Source: Bacteroidales bacterium UBA1176 (GTDB lineage: Bacteria; Bacteroidota; Bacteroidia; Bacteroidales; WCHB1-69). Taken from it: a DNA stretch of 23,640 bases. The notes below the pieces were generated by a model. That model searched no databases, was not told where the DNA came from, and saw only the letters and a list, made by a program, of their open reading frames with translations. The DNA is taken from assembly GCA_002311645.1 (NCBI GenBank), contig DBYW01000050.1, forward strand, positions 83,785 through 107,424. Reading direction: 5' to 3'. A program made the position numbers and the translations under genes. This document shows, piece after piece, positions 23,300 through 23,640 of this stretch. How positions within the stretch are numbered: the stretch's first letter is position 1; each line of letters begins with the position of its first letter.

Positions 23300-23640
23300 A
23301 TGGAACAAAATATAGAAAACACCGGCGACATCATCATCTATCAGACCGAAGACGGTTTGACGAAGATCAATGTGAAATTGGACAACGATACTGTATGGCT
23401 CAACCAACAGCAGATGGCAGAGCTATACCAAAGTTCTAGATCCAATGTGGTAGAACACATCAAACACATTTACGAAGAAGGTGAACTAAGCGCTGAGGCA
23501 ACTTGTCGGAATTTCCGACAGGTTCGGTTGGAAGGGAACAGAGAGGTTAGCAGGGAGCAGCCTTTTTACAATCTCGATATGATTATTTCGCTTGGCTACC
23601 GCATCAAATCTGCCATTGCCACCCGTTTCCGCATCTGGGC
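23300..23640 (+). CDS. RhuM-family protein, N-terminal part, cut by window end
   Basis: An open frame of 113 codons with no stop before the window ends. The translation starts MEQNIENTGDIIIYQTEDG and continues with VWLNQQQMAELYQSS, NVVEHIKHIYEEGEL, FYNLDMIISLGYRIKS and FRIWA, which is the recognisable pattern of the RhuM (virulence_RhuM) family. The N-terminal part looks like a winged-helix or phage-antirepressor-like DNA-binding region: WLNQQQMAELYQSSRSNVVEHI could be a helix-turn-helix. RhuM genes are often carried within type I restriction-modification and phage-defence loci (recollection); the function is unproven. It begins 2 bases after the second hsdM stop, so it is in the same operon. 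Confidence 0.85.
   Translation, partial: MEQNIENTGDIIIYQTEDGLTKINVKLDNDTVWLNQQQMAELYQSSRSNVVEHIKHIYEEGELSAEATCRNFRQVRLEGNREVSREQPFYNLDMIISLGYRIKSAIATRFRIW

Overview
The window looks like chromosomal DNA of a Bacteroidota member, most likely an uncultured gut- or rumen-type Bacteroidales. Evidence: two proteins end in type IX secretion (T9SS) type A sorting domains; there is a C10 (streptopain-type) peptidase with FISUMP modules, a Bacteroidota-type putative porin, a Bacteroidota-style LuxC-like reductase, and -7 promoter boxes of the TAnnTTTG type. The window holds 17 protein genes, two of them cut by the window ends. It has no tRNA, rRNA, CRISPR array or insertion sequence that I can see. 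No gap between genes exceeds about 140 bases.

Left block (1-9334, all + strand). It opens with the C-terminal half of MurA, then a WaaE/KdtX-like family 2 glycosyltransferase and a secreted T9SS-sorted protein. Next comes a tight housekeeping group: a tRNA-dihydrouridine synthase, a BadF/N-acetylglucosamine-kinase-type ATPase, TsaE and an alanine-dehydrogenase-like protein that appears to lack its nucleotide-binding domain. The block closes with a 1245-residue secreted C10 cysteine peptidase. The dihydrouridine synthase gene carries a perfect 15-bp inverted repeat just inside its coding region.

Central block (9352-17545, all - strand). Read in transcription order: a putative outer-membrane porin, class II fumarase, a PrsW-family membrane protease, a malic enzyme, a LuxC-like acyl-CoA reductase homologue and a sensor histidine kinase. 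The last three are joined by start/stop overlaps. The LuxC homologue seems to have lost its catalytic cysteine, and the kinase has no response regulator beside it. Fumarase and malic enzyme suggest C4-dicarboxylate/pyruvate metabolism. A 115-base AT-rich spacer between fumC and the PrsW gene is made of short tandem repeats with periods 8 and 7.

Right block (17686-23640, + strand). clpB diverges from the porin gene and ends in a clear intrinsic terminator. The terminator's T-tract runs directly into the -7 box of a type I restriction-modification operon. That operon begins with two different, translationally coupled HsdM methyltransferase genes and continues into a RhuM-family gene cut by the window end. 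The specificity and restriction subunits would lie beyond the edge.

Most worth follow-up are the tandem hsdM pair, the Rossmann-less alanine dehydrogenase homologue, the coupled LuxC-like/histidine kinase pair, and the hairpin inside the dus gene. None of these has been checked against databases here.
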